A DNA stretch of 64,000 nucleotides, from contig JACJYP010000003.1 of NCBI GenBank assembly GCA_020636045.1, positions 62,001 to 126,000 of the forward strand. Direction: 5' to 3'. Of this stretch, positions 1 through 8,127 are shown one piece after another (positions within the stretch are counted from its first letter, which is position 1; each line of letters starts with the position of its first letter). The position numbers were made by a program, and so were the translations under genes. Origin of the DNA: Lewinellaceae bacterium. Lineage in GTDB: Bacteria > Bacteroidota > Bacteroidia > Chitinophagales > Saprospiraceae. The notes beneath the pieces are model-generated. The model was not told the origin of the DNA. It searched no databases and was given only the letters and a program-made list of their open reading frames with translations.

Positions 1-1
1 G

Positions 2-2521
2 AACGAGCCGGCCTGGGATAAAGTGGAATGGGGCAGCGATTTCATCCAGTATCAGCCGGATGAAGGGCGCCAGCCGGCCCAGCAGACGCAATTCAAGATC
101 CTGTACGACAACAAGTACCTGTACGTCGGCTACCGGTGCTACGATACCTCGCCCGACAGTATCGTACAGCGGATGAGCCGGCGCGACGAGTTCCCCGGCG
201 ACTGGGTTGAGATCAACATCGACAGTTACCATGATCTGCGTACGGCATTTTCTTTTACGCTGTCAGTAAGCGGCGTGAAAGGCGACGAATTCGTGTCGGA
301 CAACGGCAACAACTGGGATACCAACTGGAACCCGATTTGGTACGCCAAAACGCATGTGGACAGCCTGGGCTGGACGGCGGAAGTCAAGATACCGTTTAGC
401 CAATTGCGCTACGGCAACCAGGCCGAACCGGTGTGGGGCATCCAGTGCATGCGGCGGATATTCAGGAAAGAAGAACGCTCTACCTGGCAATACATTCCCC
501 AAAATTCGGGTGGCTGGGTCAGCGGATACGGCGAACTGCACGGCCTGCGCGATCTGCCCGACCGGAAGCAGGTGGAACTGGCGCCTTACGTTGTCGCGCA
601 AACCGAACAATTTGAAAAAGAAGCGGGCAATCCCTTCGCCGACGGTTCCCGCAACCGCCTCAGCGCAGGCCTGGACGGCAAGGTCGCCGTGACCAGCGAT
701 CTGATCCTCGATTTTACCATCAATCCGGATTTCGGGCAGGTAGAGGCCGATCCCGGCGCCGTGCGGCTCGACGGATATGAAGTGTTTTTTGAAGAACGGC
801 GGCCGTTTTTTATGGAAAGCCGCAATCTTTTCGATTACCGCCTCACCGGCTCGGAGGCCGGCGGCGATTACGATGCCGACCTGCTTTTTTATTCCCGGCG
901 GATCGGCGGGGCGCCGCACGGCTCACCCGATCTCGCTGACGGAGAATTTGCGGAAGTGCCGCAGAAAACCTCTATCCTGGGCGCAGCAAAGTTTAGCGGG
1001 AAAACAAAGAAAGGTTGGTCCATCGGCATCCTGGAAAGTGTTACACAGCAGGAGAATGCTACGATCGACCACGGCGGCGACCGCCGCAAGGAGCTCGTGG
1101 AGCCGACGACCAATTACTTCGTCGGCCGGCTGTTGAAAGATTTCGACCAGGGCAATACGATCATCGGAGGCGTATTCAGCGCCGTAAACCGCGACAACGC
1201 GCTGAGCTGGCTGCATCGCAACGCTTATTCCGGCGGCATAGACATACAGCATTTCTGGAAGAATCGCTGGTGGTATATCAAGGCAAACGGCATTTTTAGC
1301 CGGGTAGAGGGCAGCCCGGAGGCCATTCTGGAGACTCAGACCGGCTTCGTGCATCTTTTTCAGCGCAGCAATGCCGACCACCTGGCTGTGGACAGTACCC
1401 GGACTTCGCTTACCGGTACCGGCGGCACGTTCCGTATCGGCAAGATCGGCGGGATTCCGGATAAGATCGGCGGCGTCTTTAAATTTGAATCGGGCCTTAC
1501 CTGGCGTTCGCCCGACCTCGAACTCAACGATGTCGGCTTCCTGCGGGCAGCCGACGAGGTCAATCACTTTACCTGGGCGGGATACCAGATCCAGAAGCCG
1601 TTCTCGATCTTTCGGAACGCCAGGGTCAACTATAACCACTGGATGCGCTGGGACTTTGGCGGACAATTTCTCTATTCCGCATTTAATACCAATATGCACG
1701 CGTGGTTTCAGAACAACTGGCGCATCGGCACGGGCCTCACCTGGAACCCGCTGGAAATATCCAACAACGCGTTGCGGGGAGGCTCCTCATTGCGCCGGCC
1801 GCCGGGCCTCGGGCAGTTTGTCTATCTCGAAACCGACGGGCGCAAAAAAGTGGCCTTTTATTCAAATGCTTTCTGGGCCTGGGGATTCGACAATACGGTG
1901 CGGGTGCAGGAATATTACAACACCATCGTGTACCAGCCTTTCGACGCCCTGCGGCTAAGCCTGACGCCCGGGTATAACCGCTCCTGGCGGAAGCAGGACC
2001 AGTTCGTGGCACAAACGGATTTTGGAGGAGATCAGCGAACGATCGTGAGCGAGGTGGAGCAGCGCACGTTTTCACTTACGACCCGGCTGAGTTACAACAT
2101 TACGCCTGACCTGACCATTCAGTATTATGCACAGCCCTTCATTTTCAGGGCTTTATACAAAAACTTCGGTTTTGTGTCGGACCCGCTGAACAAAGATTAC
2201 GGGCAGCGCTTTCATCGGTTTGCCGGTCAGGAGATTGCGTTGGCTGATGAAACGTACACAGTAGATGAAAACGGGGACGGCGCAGGCGATTACTCGTTCG
2301 ATCTTCCGGATTTCAATTACATACAGTTCCGCTCGAACCTGGTGATCCGTTGGGAGTACGTGCCCGGTTCGGAGGTGTACTTCGTATGGTCGCAGGGGAG
2401 TCTGCCCGATGCTTATTCCGACCTCGATACCCCGATCGTGCGCAGCCTTTTCGATAACGTATTCGAGCAAAAGCCGAACAATATTTTTCTGGTCAAATTC
2501 ACGTACAGATTCCTGCTCTAA
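2..2521 (+). CDS. DUF5916 surface/outer-membrane protein, 5' truncated
   Basis: The reading frame is open from base 2, so the true start lies before the window and 839 codons are visible. The first visible residues (NEPAWDKVEWG) belong to a family-9 carbohydrate-binding-like beta-sandwich, which is the usual N-terminal part of DUF5916 proteins. The sandwich runs to about residue 185 and is followed by a long region rich in alternating aromatic and polar residues (for example WAGYQIQKPF, RVNYNHWMRW), as expected of a beta-barrel, ending in FLVKFTYRFLL. Members of this family sit at the Bacteroidota cell surface and their role is not established. No catalytic motif is recognised. It is convergent with the next gene, with only 8 bases between the stop codons. 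Confidence 0.85.
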   Translation, partial: NEPAWDKVEWGSDFIQYQPDEGRQPAQQTQFKILYDNKYLYVGYRCYDTSPDSIVQRMSRRDEFPGDWVEINIDSYHDLRTAFSFTLSVSGVKGDEFVSDNGNNWDTNWNPIWYAKTHVDSLGWTAEVKIPFSQLRYGNQAEPVWGIQCMRRIFRKEERSTWQYIPQNSGGWVSGYGELHGLRDLPDRKQVELAPYVVAQTEQFEKEAGNPFADGSRNRLSAGLDGKVAVTSDLILDFTINPDFGQVEADPGAVRLDGYEVFFEERRPFFMESRNLFDYRLTGSEAGGDYDADLLFYSRRIGGAPHGSPDLADGEFAEVPQKTSILGAAKFSGKTKKGWSIGILESVTQQENATIDHGGDRRKELVEPTTNYFVGRLLKDFDQGNTIIGGVFSAVNRDNALSWLHRNAYSGGIDIQHFWKNRWWYIKANGIFSRVEGSPEAILETQTGFVHLFQRSNADHLAVDSTRTSLTGTGGTFRIGKIGGIPDKIGGVFKFESGLTWRSPDLELNDVGFLRAADEVNHFTWAGYQIQKPFSIFRNARVNYNHWMRWDFGGQFLYSAFNTNMHAWFQNNWRIGTGLTWNPLEISNNALRGGSSLRRPPGLGQFVYLETDGRKKVAFYSNAFWAWGFDNTVRVQEYYNTIVYQPFDALRLSLTPGYNRSWRKQDQFVAQTDFGGDQRTIVSEVEQRTFSLTTRLSYNITPDLTIQYYAQPFIFRALYKNFGFVSDPLNKDYGQRFHRFAGQEIALADETYTVDENGDGAGDYSFDLPDFNYIQFRSNLVIRWEYVPGSEVYFVWSQGSLPDAYSDLDTPIVRSLFDNVFEQKPNNIFLVKFTYRFLL

Positions 2522-2529
2522 GGAACGAG

Positions 2530-2877
2530 TCAAAACGGCGGCAAACTCGCCTTTACTTTTTTGGGCAGTTTTTCGCGCACCAGCCGGTAAGAATCCGTGA
2601 TAAATGATTTCCATTCGCCGTCGCCAAGGTCGTCGTAACGTTCCACGAATACCCATTTCATGCGGGCAAGATAGGGCGACGCGATCATGCCGGGGCGGGA
2701 GGATATCTCTTCGAACTGATCTTCGGGTACTTTGAAACTGACCCGTCCGTCGGCATCCAGCGTGCTGATGCAAAACATTTTATTCCCCACATAGAAGTTG
2801 AGGTGATGTTCCCAGCGAATGGCCTCGGTGGCGCCGGGAAGGCTCAGGCAAAAGCTGCGGAGCGATTCGATGTCCAT
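2530..2877 (-). CDS. MmcQ/YjbR family protein
   Basis: A 115-residue protein with the compact MmcQ/YjbR fold (CyaY-like, double-wing DNA-binding-like). Typical family segments are visible: SLPGATEAIRWEHHLNF near the N-terminus, a central FKVPEDQFEEISSRPG, and the C-terminal WKSFITDSYRLVREKLPKK. I chose the ATG at 2877 (MDIESLRSF) over an in-frame ATG eight codons upstream because it aligns with the family start and the longer form would begin inside a MITE-like element. The cellular role of the family is uncertain; DNA binding is suggested by fold only. The 5' region is unusual because the element's terminal repeat ends 8 bases before the start codon. Confidence 0.85.
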   Translation of the reverse strand: MDIESLRSFCLSLPGATEAIRWEHHLNFYVGNKMFCISTLDADGRVSFKVPEDQFEEISSRPGMIASPYLARMKWVFVERYDDLGDGEWKSFITDSYRLVREKLPKKVKASLPPF

Positions 2878-2884
2878 ATCTGTT

Positions 2885-3048
2885 AGGGTGTGTCTGAACA
2901 ATACCCTTTGGCCTGAAAAGAATTCTTTTGGGACCTGCTCTTCGTGTTTTTTTCGTGCAATAGCGCTGCTATTCCACTCAAAAAGCCACTTGATCAGAAC
3001 CCAAAATCATTTATTTTCAAATCCAAAAGTATTTTTCAGACACACCCT
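2885..3048. mobile_element. MITE-like element with ~25-bp terminal inverted repeats
   Basis: The two ends are AGGGTGTGTCTGAA at 2885 and its exact complement ending at 3048. The repeat continues inward with few mismatches (AATAC, then a pyrimidine run and TTTGG), giving about 25 bp of inverted repeat around a 164-bp AT-rich body with no open frame. This is the form of a non-autonomous derivative of an insertion sequence. No clear target-site duplication is visible. It fills the gap between the alkyltransferase-like gene and the MmcQ/YjbR gene, so it probably supplies the 5' leader of the latter. Confidence 0.6.
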
Positions 3049-3052
3049 GGGT

Positions 3053-3403
3053 TTAAAACGGCTCCCAGTCGTCGCCCAACTCCTGCGCCGGACTCCAGAA
3101 ATACCGGTCGTAGTCCACAACGCGGTTGTCGTGCACTTCCACGCCTTCTGAGCGAAGCAATTCCTCCATCAGCGTAGGAGTGGCAAAATGATGGCGCCCG
3201 CTGAGTTCTCCCTTGCGGTTCAGCACCCGGTGTGCCGGCACGCCGTCGCCGACAATAGAATTATTAAGTGCCCAGCCCACCATACGGGAGGCGCCCAGCG
3301 CCAAAAAATCGGCGATCGCGCCGTAATTCGTCACGCGGCCGCGCGGTATCTGTTTCACAACGGCATAAACGAGGTCGTAATAAGTGGGCGTTTCGTTTTT
3401 CAT
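3053..3403 (-). CDS. Alkyltransferase-like (ATL/MGMT-fold) DNA-binding protein
   Basis: A 116-residue protein with the C-terminal DNA-binding fold of O6-alkylguanine-DNA alkyltransferase. The family landmarks are IPRGRVTNYG (residues 19-28), the Arg of GASRMVGWAL (R40) and PAHRVLNRKG (56-65). The alkyl-accepting Cys of the PCHR motif is Ala57 here, which places it with alkyltransferase-like proteins; these bind alkylated guanine and flag it for nucleotide excision repair instead of repairing it. Start is the ATG at 3403; a 15-codon upstream extension is ignored because it overlaps the permease stop. It lies 13 bases downstream of the permease gene on the same strand, so co-transcription is likely. 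Confidence 0.88.
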   Translation of the reverse strand: MKNETPTYYDLVYAVVKQIPRGRVTNYGAIADFLALGASRMVGWALNNSIVGDGVPAHRVLNRKGELSGRHHFATPTLMEELLRSEGVEVHDNRVVDYDRYFWSPAQELGDDWEPF

Positions 3404-3416
3404 ACCGAGGTTGGTT

Positions 3417-4655
3417 CTACTCGTATCGCAGCGACTCGATCGGGTCAAGGCGGGCGGCTTTCAGCGCCGGATAAAAGCCGGAAACGATGCCGACGATCAT
3501 GCAGAGCGTAAATCCCAGGAACATCCATCCCCAGGGGATCAGAAAACTGCCGCCCAGCAGCGGAGTAACGATATTGCCCACCAGGATACCCAGAAAAATG
3601 CCTACCAGACCGCCGATCTGGCAGATCACGATGGCTTCTACCAGAAATTGCGTCAGGATGCTTTGGCGGGTAGCGCCGAGCGCCTTGTAAATACCGATCT
3701 CGCGCGTGCGCTCGGTCACACTCACCAGCATGATATTCATCAGGCCGATGGCAGCCCCGAGCAAAGTCATCAGGCCGATGGCAATGGTGGCAAGGCGCAG
3801 GTTGGTGGTATTTTCTTTCAGGATGGAAACCAGGCTGTCGCTGGCGAATATCTCAAAGTCTTCATCTTCTCCCGGCCGAAGTCCCCTGATCTGGCGAAAC
3901 AAGCCGATGGTCTCCGATTGTGCGGCATCCATGTCTTTGGCATTTAATACCGCGATGACAAGGTCATAGTCGGTGCGGTCGGTGCCGTACAGCGATTTTA
4001 CATTGACAATGGGCGCATAAACGGCTCGGTCCTGCGAACCGCCCATCGAATTGCCCTTGGATTTTAGTATCCCGATCACGCGGTAACGGATATTGCCTAC
4101 CTGTATGATCTGGTCGAGCGCTTTTTCGGGCTTTGAATCGAACAACTGTTTGACGATATCCTGCCCGATCACGACCTTGGGCTGACCGGCATCGACCTCT
4201 GATTTGGAGAACGGCCTGCCGTATTCTATATCGAAACCTTTCACATCGAAAAAGTTTTCGTCGACCCCGGAAAACGTGATGTTCGGGTTCGTTTTTTCAT
4301 CCTGGTATTTCACCGTTGCCAGGCCGGTCGCGCGAAAGGATACCGATACTTTTGCCGGAAAATGGAAACGCTCTTTGAACTCCATCGCCTCGTCGAAGTG
4401 GATCGGGTCGCCGATCTTCTGCCGCCGGCCGCCGCGATTGCTTTTTACCTCTCCCCATTTGCGTTCGATACTGAACGAGTTGGCGCCCAGCCCCGAGAAG
4501 TTATCGTTGAGCGAAAAAGCAATGGCATCGATCGCAGTCAGGATGCCCACCAGCGCCATGATGCCAAATGCAATGATGAGCAGGGTAAGCACCGCGCGCA
4601 ACATATTGGCCCGGATGTTTTGGAAAGCCATGCTGAGTATTTCCGAAAAAGGCAT
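3417..4655 (-). CDS. FtsX/MacB-type ABC transporter permease
   Basis: A 412-residue permease with MacB architecture. One transmembrane helix near residues 17-40 is followed by a periplasmic MacB_PCD domain (about 45-285) and a C-terminal FtsX domain with three helices. The cytoplasmic signature SVTERTREIGIYKALGA sits between the first two C-terminal helices and contacts the ATPase in this family. Start ATG 4655 gives MPFSEILSMAFQNIRANMLR, the expected amphipathic start; the in-frame 29-codon extension upstream does not look like protein. No ATPase or membrane-fusion gene is adjacent, so the partner subunit must be encoded elsewhere. The substrate cannot be told; family members export macrolides, lipoproteins or peptides. 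Confidence 0.9.
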   Translation of the reverse strand: MPFSEILSMAFQNIRANMLRAVLTLLIIAFGIMALVGILTAIDAIAFSLNDNFSGLGANSFSIERKWGEVKSNRGGRRQKIGDPIHFDEAMEFKERFHFPAKVSVSFRATGLATVKYQDEKTNPNITFSGVDENFFDVKGFDIEYGRPFSKSEVDAGQPKVVIGQDIVKQLFDSKPEKALDQIIQVGNIRYRVIGILKSKGNSMGGSQDRAVYAPIVNVKSLYGTDRTDYDLVIAVLNAKDMDAAQSETIGLFRQIRGLRPGEDEDFEIFASDSLVSILKENTTNLRLATIAIGLMTLLGAAIGLMNIMLVSVTERTREIGIYKALGATRQSILTQFLVEAIVICQIGGLVGIFLGILVGNIVTPLLGGSFLIPWGWMFLGFTLCMIVGIVSGFYPALKAARLDPIESLRYE

Positions 4656-4836
4656 ATCGACTCGGTTCTGATGAATAAAAAGCGGGTGCCATGCGCCGCG
4701 TACATGTAAAACCAAAAGTATGGATTCGGCAAAGTCCGGCACACTGAAATAGAGGCATTGTTTTTAAAATTCGATGAAAGGCGGGTTTTCCGGCAAAAAA
4801 AATAAAACCCGCGGGCTTCTTTGCCGTTTAAGTGCC

Positions 4837-5619
4837 ATGTCCGATCCACTTGACAAAACCCTGCTTTCCGATGCCGGCCTGCTGCGGCGCCCGGCCGTTT
4901 TCAGCGGCTTTCCGGACCTCGTTTCCGCCGAAAGTACACGCCATGGCGGCGTCAGTGAAGCCCCGTTTGCCTCGCTGAACCTGGGCAAAAGCACGGCGGA
5001 CGATCCCGCCCGTGTTGCTGAAAACCGCCGCCGTTTCTGTGCAGCACTTGGCTTTACGCCGGAGCAGATGGCCTGGTCGGTGCAGGTGCATGGCAACGCA
5101 GTGCGGGTAGTGGAAGCACCCGGCGGCGGCGAAGGATTCGATGCGCTGGTGACCGACCGGCCCGGCATCTTGCTTGCCGTGTCGATCGCTGATTGTACGC
5201 CCATCCTCATTTTCGACTTCAAAAACAGGGCGGTTGCGGCCGTACACTCGGGTTGGCCCGGCACGGCAGCTCGGGTGGTGGAAAAGACCCTGGAGACCAT
5301 GAAAAACCGCTACGGCACCGCAGGCGAGGATTGTTATGCGTACGTGGGCACCTGCATCGACGAGTGTTCGTTTGAAGTGGGCGAAGAAGTGGCGGTGCGC
5401 TTCGAACCGGAGTTCAGGCGATACGACCCTGAACGCGGCAAATTTCTGGTCGATCTGAAAATGGCGAATGCTGCGATGTTGCGGGCCTTCGGCGTGCGGG
5501 AAGACCGGATCGGCATCTCTCCCTATTCGACGGTGCTGAACAACGACGACTATTTCTCACACCGGAAAGAAAAAGGTGCGACGGGTCGTATGGTGGCTGC
5601 GATCGGCATGAAGCAATAG
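4837..5619 (+). CDS. pgeF: Peptidoglycan editing factor PgeF (YfiH/LACC1 family)
   Basis: A 260-residue protein of the YfiH/DUF152 family, formerly called polyphenol oxidase or laccase domain. The conserved metal-site residues are visible: His85 in VHGNAV, Cys120 in ADCTP and His137 in HSGWPGTA; TRHGGVS near residue 35 and the C-terminal SYSxR-like region are also family hallmarks. In E. coli the protein hydrolyses L-Ser wrongly incorporated into UDP-MurNAc peptides. I chose ATG 4837 because the upstream 21 codons (Lys-rich, low complexity) are not conserved in the family. It is divergent from the permease, with 181 bases between start codons, and convergent with the next gene. Confidence 0.9.
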   Translation: MSDPLDKTLLSDAGLLRRPAVFSGFPDLVSAESTRHGGVSEAPFASLNLGKSTADDPARVAENRRRFCAALGFTPEQMAWSVQVHGNAVRVVEAPGGGEGFDALVTDRPGILLAVSIADCTPILIFDFKNRAVAAVHSGWPGTAARVVEKTLETMKNRYGTAGEDCYAYVGTCIDECSFEVGEEVAVRFEPEFRRYDPERGKFLVDLKMANAAMLRAFGVREDRIGISPYSTVLNNDDYFSHRKEKGATGRMVAAIGMKQ

Positions 5620-5630
5620 CGATCGGCAAT

Positions 5631-5978
5631 TCACTTTTTCCACAGCAAAAAGATACAACCCAGCGCGGCGATGACCAGGCCCAAAAACTCGCGCGTCAGT
5701 TCGATCCAGGGTGATTCGGCTTTCATGCTTCCGACAATTGATGGCTCCCCCATGCGTATCCAGGCTATAAAATCGGGAAACAGCGAGACTGCCCAGACCA
5801 CTGCGGCGAGCAGCCACACCCAAACGGCGGGGCGATACAGGCGTCCCGTGGCAGACATAGCAAACAAAACCGCCACGCCCCCGTAAAGCAAGATCCACGA
5901 CAGCGGATCGGGGTCGTTGTATTGTACGGCGGCAAAGAGGGCGAACACCACAGCCAATGTCCAGCGGAGCGTTTTCAT
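5631..5978 (-). CDS. TMEM220-family small membrane protein
   Basis: A 115-residue protein with four predicted hydrophobic segments and the QYNDPDPLSW motif after the first helix, which is diagnostic of the transmembrane protein 220 family. Function is unknown. The start ATG 5978 (MKTLRWTLAVVFALF) gives a normal first helix; the 26-codon in-frame extension upstream would run into the smpB promoter region. It is divergent from smpB, whose start is about 105 bases away, and its 3' end nearly abuts pgeF. Confidence 0.8.
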   Translation of the reverse strand: MKTLRWTLAVVFALFAAVQYNDPDPLSWILLYGGVAVLFAMSATGRLYRPAVWVWLLAAVVWAVSLFPDFIAWIRMGEPSIVGSMKAESPWIELTREFLGLVIAALGCIFLLWKK

Positions 5979-6062
5979 GCGCGTGATTTTTGCACGAAAG
6001 GTAAAAAAAATTGCAACGGGGAACTTCAGCGGGGCGACGGTGTTACTACCCCGCAATCGTCG

Positions 6063-6070
6063 TACCTTTG
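6063..6070 (+). promoter_or_regulatory. Bacteroidota -7 box of smpB
   Basis: TACCTTTG, an exact match to the TAnnTTTG consensus, 13 bases before the smpB ATG. A -33 TTG at the usual distance is not obvious. Confidence 0.6.
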
Positions 6071-6083
6071 GCGATCATTTATT

Positions 6084-6560
6084 ATGGCAAAAGCGAAGAA
6101 ACAGCAGAAGGTAGAGATCGTCAACCGGAAAGCGTCGTACGAGTATTATTTCACCCAGGAATTTGACGCCGGCCTTGTGCTGACCGGTTCGGAAATAAAA
6201 AGCATCCGGAATGGCAACGCCAATCTGAACGATGCATACTGTGCATTCGAGAAAGGAGAACTCTGGGTGCGCAACATGTATGTGGCTGAATACGAGTACG
6301 GTACCGATAGCAACCACATTCCCCGGCGCAACCGGAAATTACTGCTGCGCCGCCCCGAATTGCGCAAACTGGAGCGCGGGGTGCGGGAAAAAGGCTCCAC
6401 GATCATTCCGTACAAACTTTTCATCAGCGACCGCGGCCTCGCAAAGCTTACGATCGCCCTGGCGCGCGGCAAGAAGGCTTTCGACAAGCGGGAGACCATC
6501 AAGGAGCGCGAGGACAAGCGCGCGCTCGACCGGCTAAACAAAGCTTATAAAATCAGGTAA
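6084..6560 (+). CDS. smpB: SsrA-binding protein SmpB
   Basis: A 158-residue protein, the usual SmpB length. It binds tmRNA and brings it to stalled ribosomes for trans-translation. The beta-barrel core begins with VEIVNRKASYEYYF, includes the conserved LTGSEIKSIRNG motif, and ends in the basic tail KKAFDKRETIKEREDKRALDR that enters the decoding site. The ATG at 6084 sits just downstream of a consensus promoter box; the longer in-frame extension from 5922 crosses that promoter and is rejected. The next gene starts two bases after the stop, so the two are probably co-transcribed. No tmRNA gene was seen in this window. Confidence 0.97.
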   Translation: MAKAKKQQKVEIVNRKASYEYYFTQEFDAGLVLTGSEIKSIRNGNANLNDAYCAFEKGELWVRNMYVAEYEYGTDSNHIPRRNRKLLLRRPELRKLERGVREKGSTIIPYKLFISDRGLAKLTIALARGKKAFDKRETIKEREDKRALDRLNKAYKIR

Positions 6561-6562
6561 AG

Positions 6563-7237
6563 ATGAACAGAACGCTCGCGCTGTTTATATCCGTGGTCGG
6601 CCATCCGCTGTTGATCCTGACGTATACGTTGCTGCTGCTGCTGGCCCTGAATCCGCAGCAATTCGGCAGCCTCAGCATAGCCGACCGCCATTCCGTATTG
6701 TTGCTGATTTCCGTATTCAGCACATCCTTCCTGCTGCCGGGCTTTGGCGTCGCCCTGCTCAAGCCGCTGGGTTTTATCAAGAGCCTTCAGATGGAAGACA
6801 AGCAGGAGCGGACCGGCGCCTACATCATTGCCGGCGTATTTTATCTGTGGCTGTTTAAAAACCTGCATACCGGCGGCCAGACGCCGCCGCTGTACCAGTG
6901 TTTTGTTCTGGGCGCCACGATCGGCCTGTTTTTGGCCTTTTTTATCAATATTTTTACAAAGATCAGCGCCCACGCGGTCGGCATGGGGGGCCTGCTGGCT
7001 ATGCTTTTGCTGACCCTCCGGCAGCCTGAATGGGCCAAATACGGCCTTCAGGTCGGCACAACGGGCGCTTCTTTGCAATTCAGCCTGATCGTCGTGCTGG
7101 CCATTGCATTGATCTTTGCCGGCCTCGTCGGCACGGCGCGCCTGGCGCTCGGCGCCCATTCGCCACGCGACCTGTACCGTGGTTATGCCGCGGGGATAGT
7201 GGCGGTTGGCCTGGCAGCAGTGATCATTGCTGTTTAA
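6563..7237 (+). CDS. PAP2-like integral membrane protein
   Basis: A 224-residue protein with about six hydrophobic helices. Three short motifs fall in the order of a PAP2/lipid phosphate phosphatase site: Lys133 followed by SAH (135-137), and a C-terminal Arg193...His199...Asp203 cluster (ARLALGAHSPRD). The first motif is weak compared with the usual KX6RP, so enzymatic activity is an inference. PAP2 proteins of this size dephosphorylate polyprenyl or phosphatidyl phosphates in the inner membrane. It follows smpB by two bases and is the last gene before the repeat array. A loose inverted pair (TGCTGTG at 7240, CACAGCA at 7272) downstream may aid termination. Confidence 0.65.
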   Translation: MNRTLALFISVVGHPLLILTYTLLLLLALNPQQFGSLSIADRHSVLLLISVFSTSFLLPGFGVALLKPLGFIKSLQMEDKQERTGAYIIAGVFYLWLFKNLHTGGQTPPLYQCFVLGATIGLFLAFFINIFTKISAHAVGMGGLLAMLLLTLRQPEWAKYGLQVGTTGASLQFSLIVVLAIALIFAGLVGTARLALGAHSPRDLYRGYAAGIVAVGLAAVIIAV

Positions 7238-7534
7238 GTGCTGTGCAATTCCATTCAACAAAGACATTTTTCACAGCATTAGGGAGACGCGATAGCCTCC
7301 TTATCAGATATTTTGAATTTTTTTTCCTCGAATATAAATCTTTAATAAAATATTTCCTCAACAAAATGCTTTTGTTTGCCGATAGTATTCATGTTAAAAA
7401 ACGCATATATGGCCAAAATGAGGCCTTTTTCATAAAAGGAGACCAGGGGGTGATAGATATTCTCCGGATGCTCTACTCAACAAACCGTTTTTTTTGTTCT
7501 TTGTAGCCCAGGCAACGCGCTGCACTTTTGTATC

Positions 7535-7656
7535 GTCAATGATGTACAACGGAGGCAAGAGACACGGAGGCGAAATACATTGACCACAGATTCGAAACTT
7601 TTCATGAGATTATATACGGGAAACCGCGCGGCGCAAAAGTGCGCCGCGTTTTTTTT
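7535..7656 (+). ncRNA. Predicted small RNA, unit 1 of array
   Basis: Start is inferred about 5 bases after the CACTTTTG box at 7523-7530; the end is the T run at 7649-7656. The terminator stem is CGCGGCGC pairing with GCGCCGCG around an AAAAGT loop. The conserved CTTTTCATGAGATTATA motif lies 7598-7614. A 14-codon frame (MMYNGGKRHGGEIH) is present but has no match to frames in the other units, so the RNA itself is the more likely product. Confidence 0.55.
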
Positions 7657-7826
7657 GTGCCTGCCCGAAAGCGTTTCCGCGCTTTCTCCCGTTTGAAGTT
7701 TCTCGCAAAACACTAATAGCGAGATGCTTATGCCTTTTTATGCCTGATTTTTATTGCCAATGACCGGGTCATGCCTGTTTGGTAACTGTCCTGTTCGGGT
7801 ACCGTTTGCCGCCGCACCTTTGTACT

Positions 7827-7945
7827 GTCGATGAACGGGATGTATGAAACAGCAGCGCGTGCGATTGTCGACCAACAGCATGCAATTCTTTTCATGAGAT
7901 TATACGGGTCATCGGCGCGGCGCAAAAGTGCGTTGCGCTTTTTTT
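7827..7945 (+). ncRNA. Predicted small RNA, unit 2 of array
   Basis: It lies between the CACCTTTG box at 7815-7822 and the T run at 7939-7945. The hairpin is GCGCGGCGC with TGCGTTGCGC; where the sequence differs from unit 1 the pairs become G-U, so pairing is kept. The conserved motif is at 7888-7904. A short frame MKQQRVRLSTNSMQFFS ends with its stop inside the conserved motif. Confidence 0.55.
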
Positions 7946-8127
7946 ATGCCTGTCCGCATATTGATTTTCCCTGGAAGATGCAGAAAATCCGGCAACGATG
8001 TTTTCTGTAAAATATTGACTATCAGAAATTTAAATAAATACAGTCGCTTTTTTTGCCTGTATCGCCGGGCAAGCGGGCGCCGTTTTTTGTCCTTTCCTGC
8101 TACCGCCGATCGCCGCACCTTTGTATT

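Noticed and set aside
7320..7506. C-terminal part of the 158-codon frame over the start of the small-RNA array
   Set aside because: It begins antisense-like in another frame within the PAP2-like gene, and the AT-rich tail is non-coding in character.
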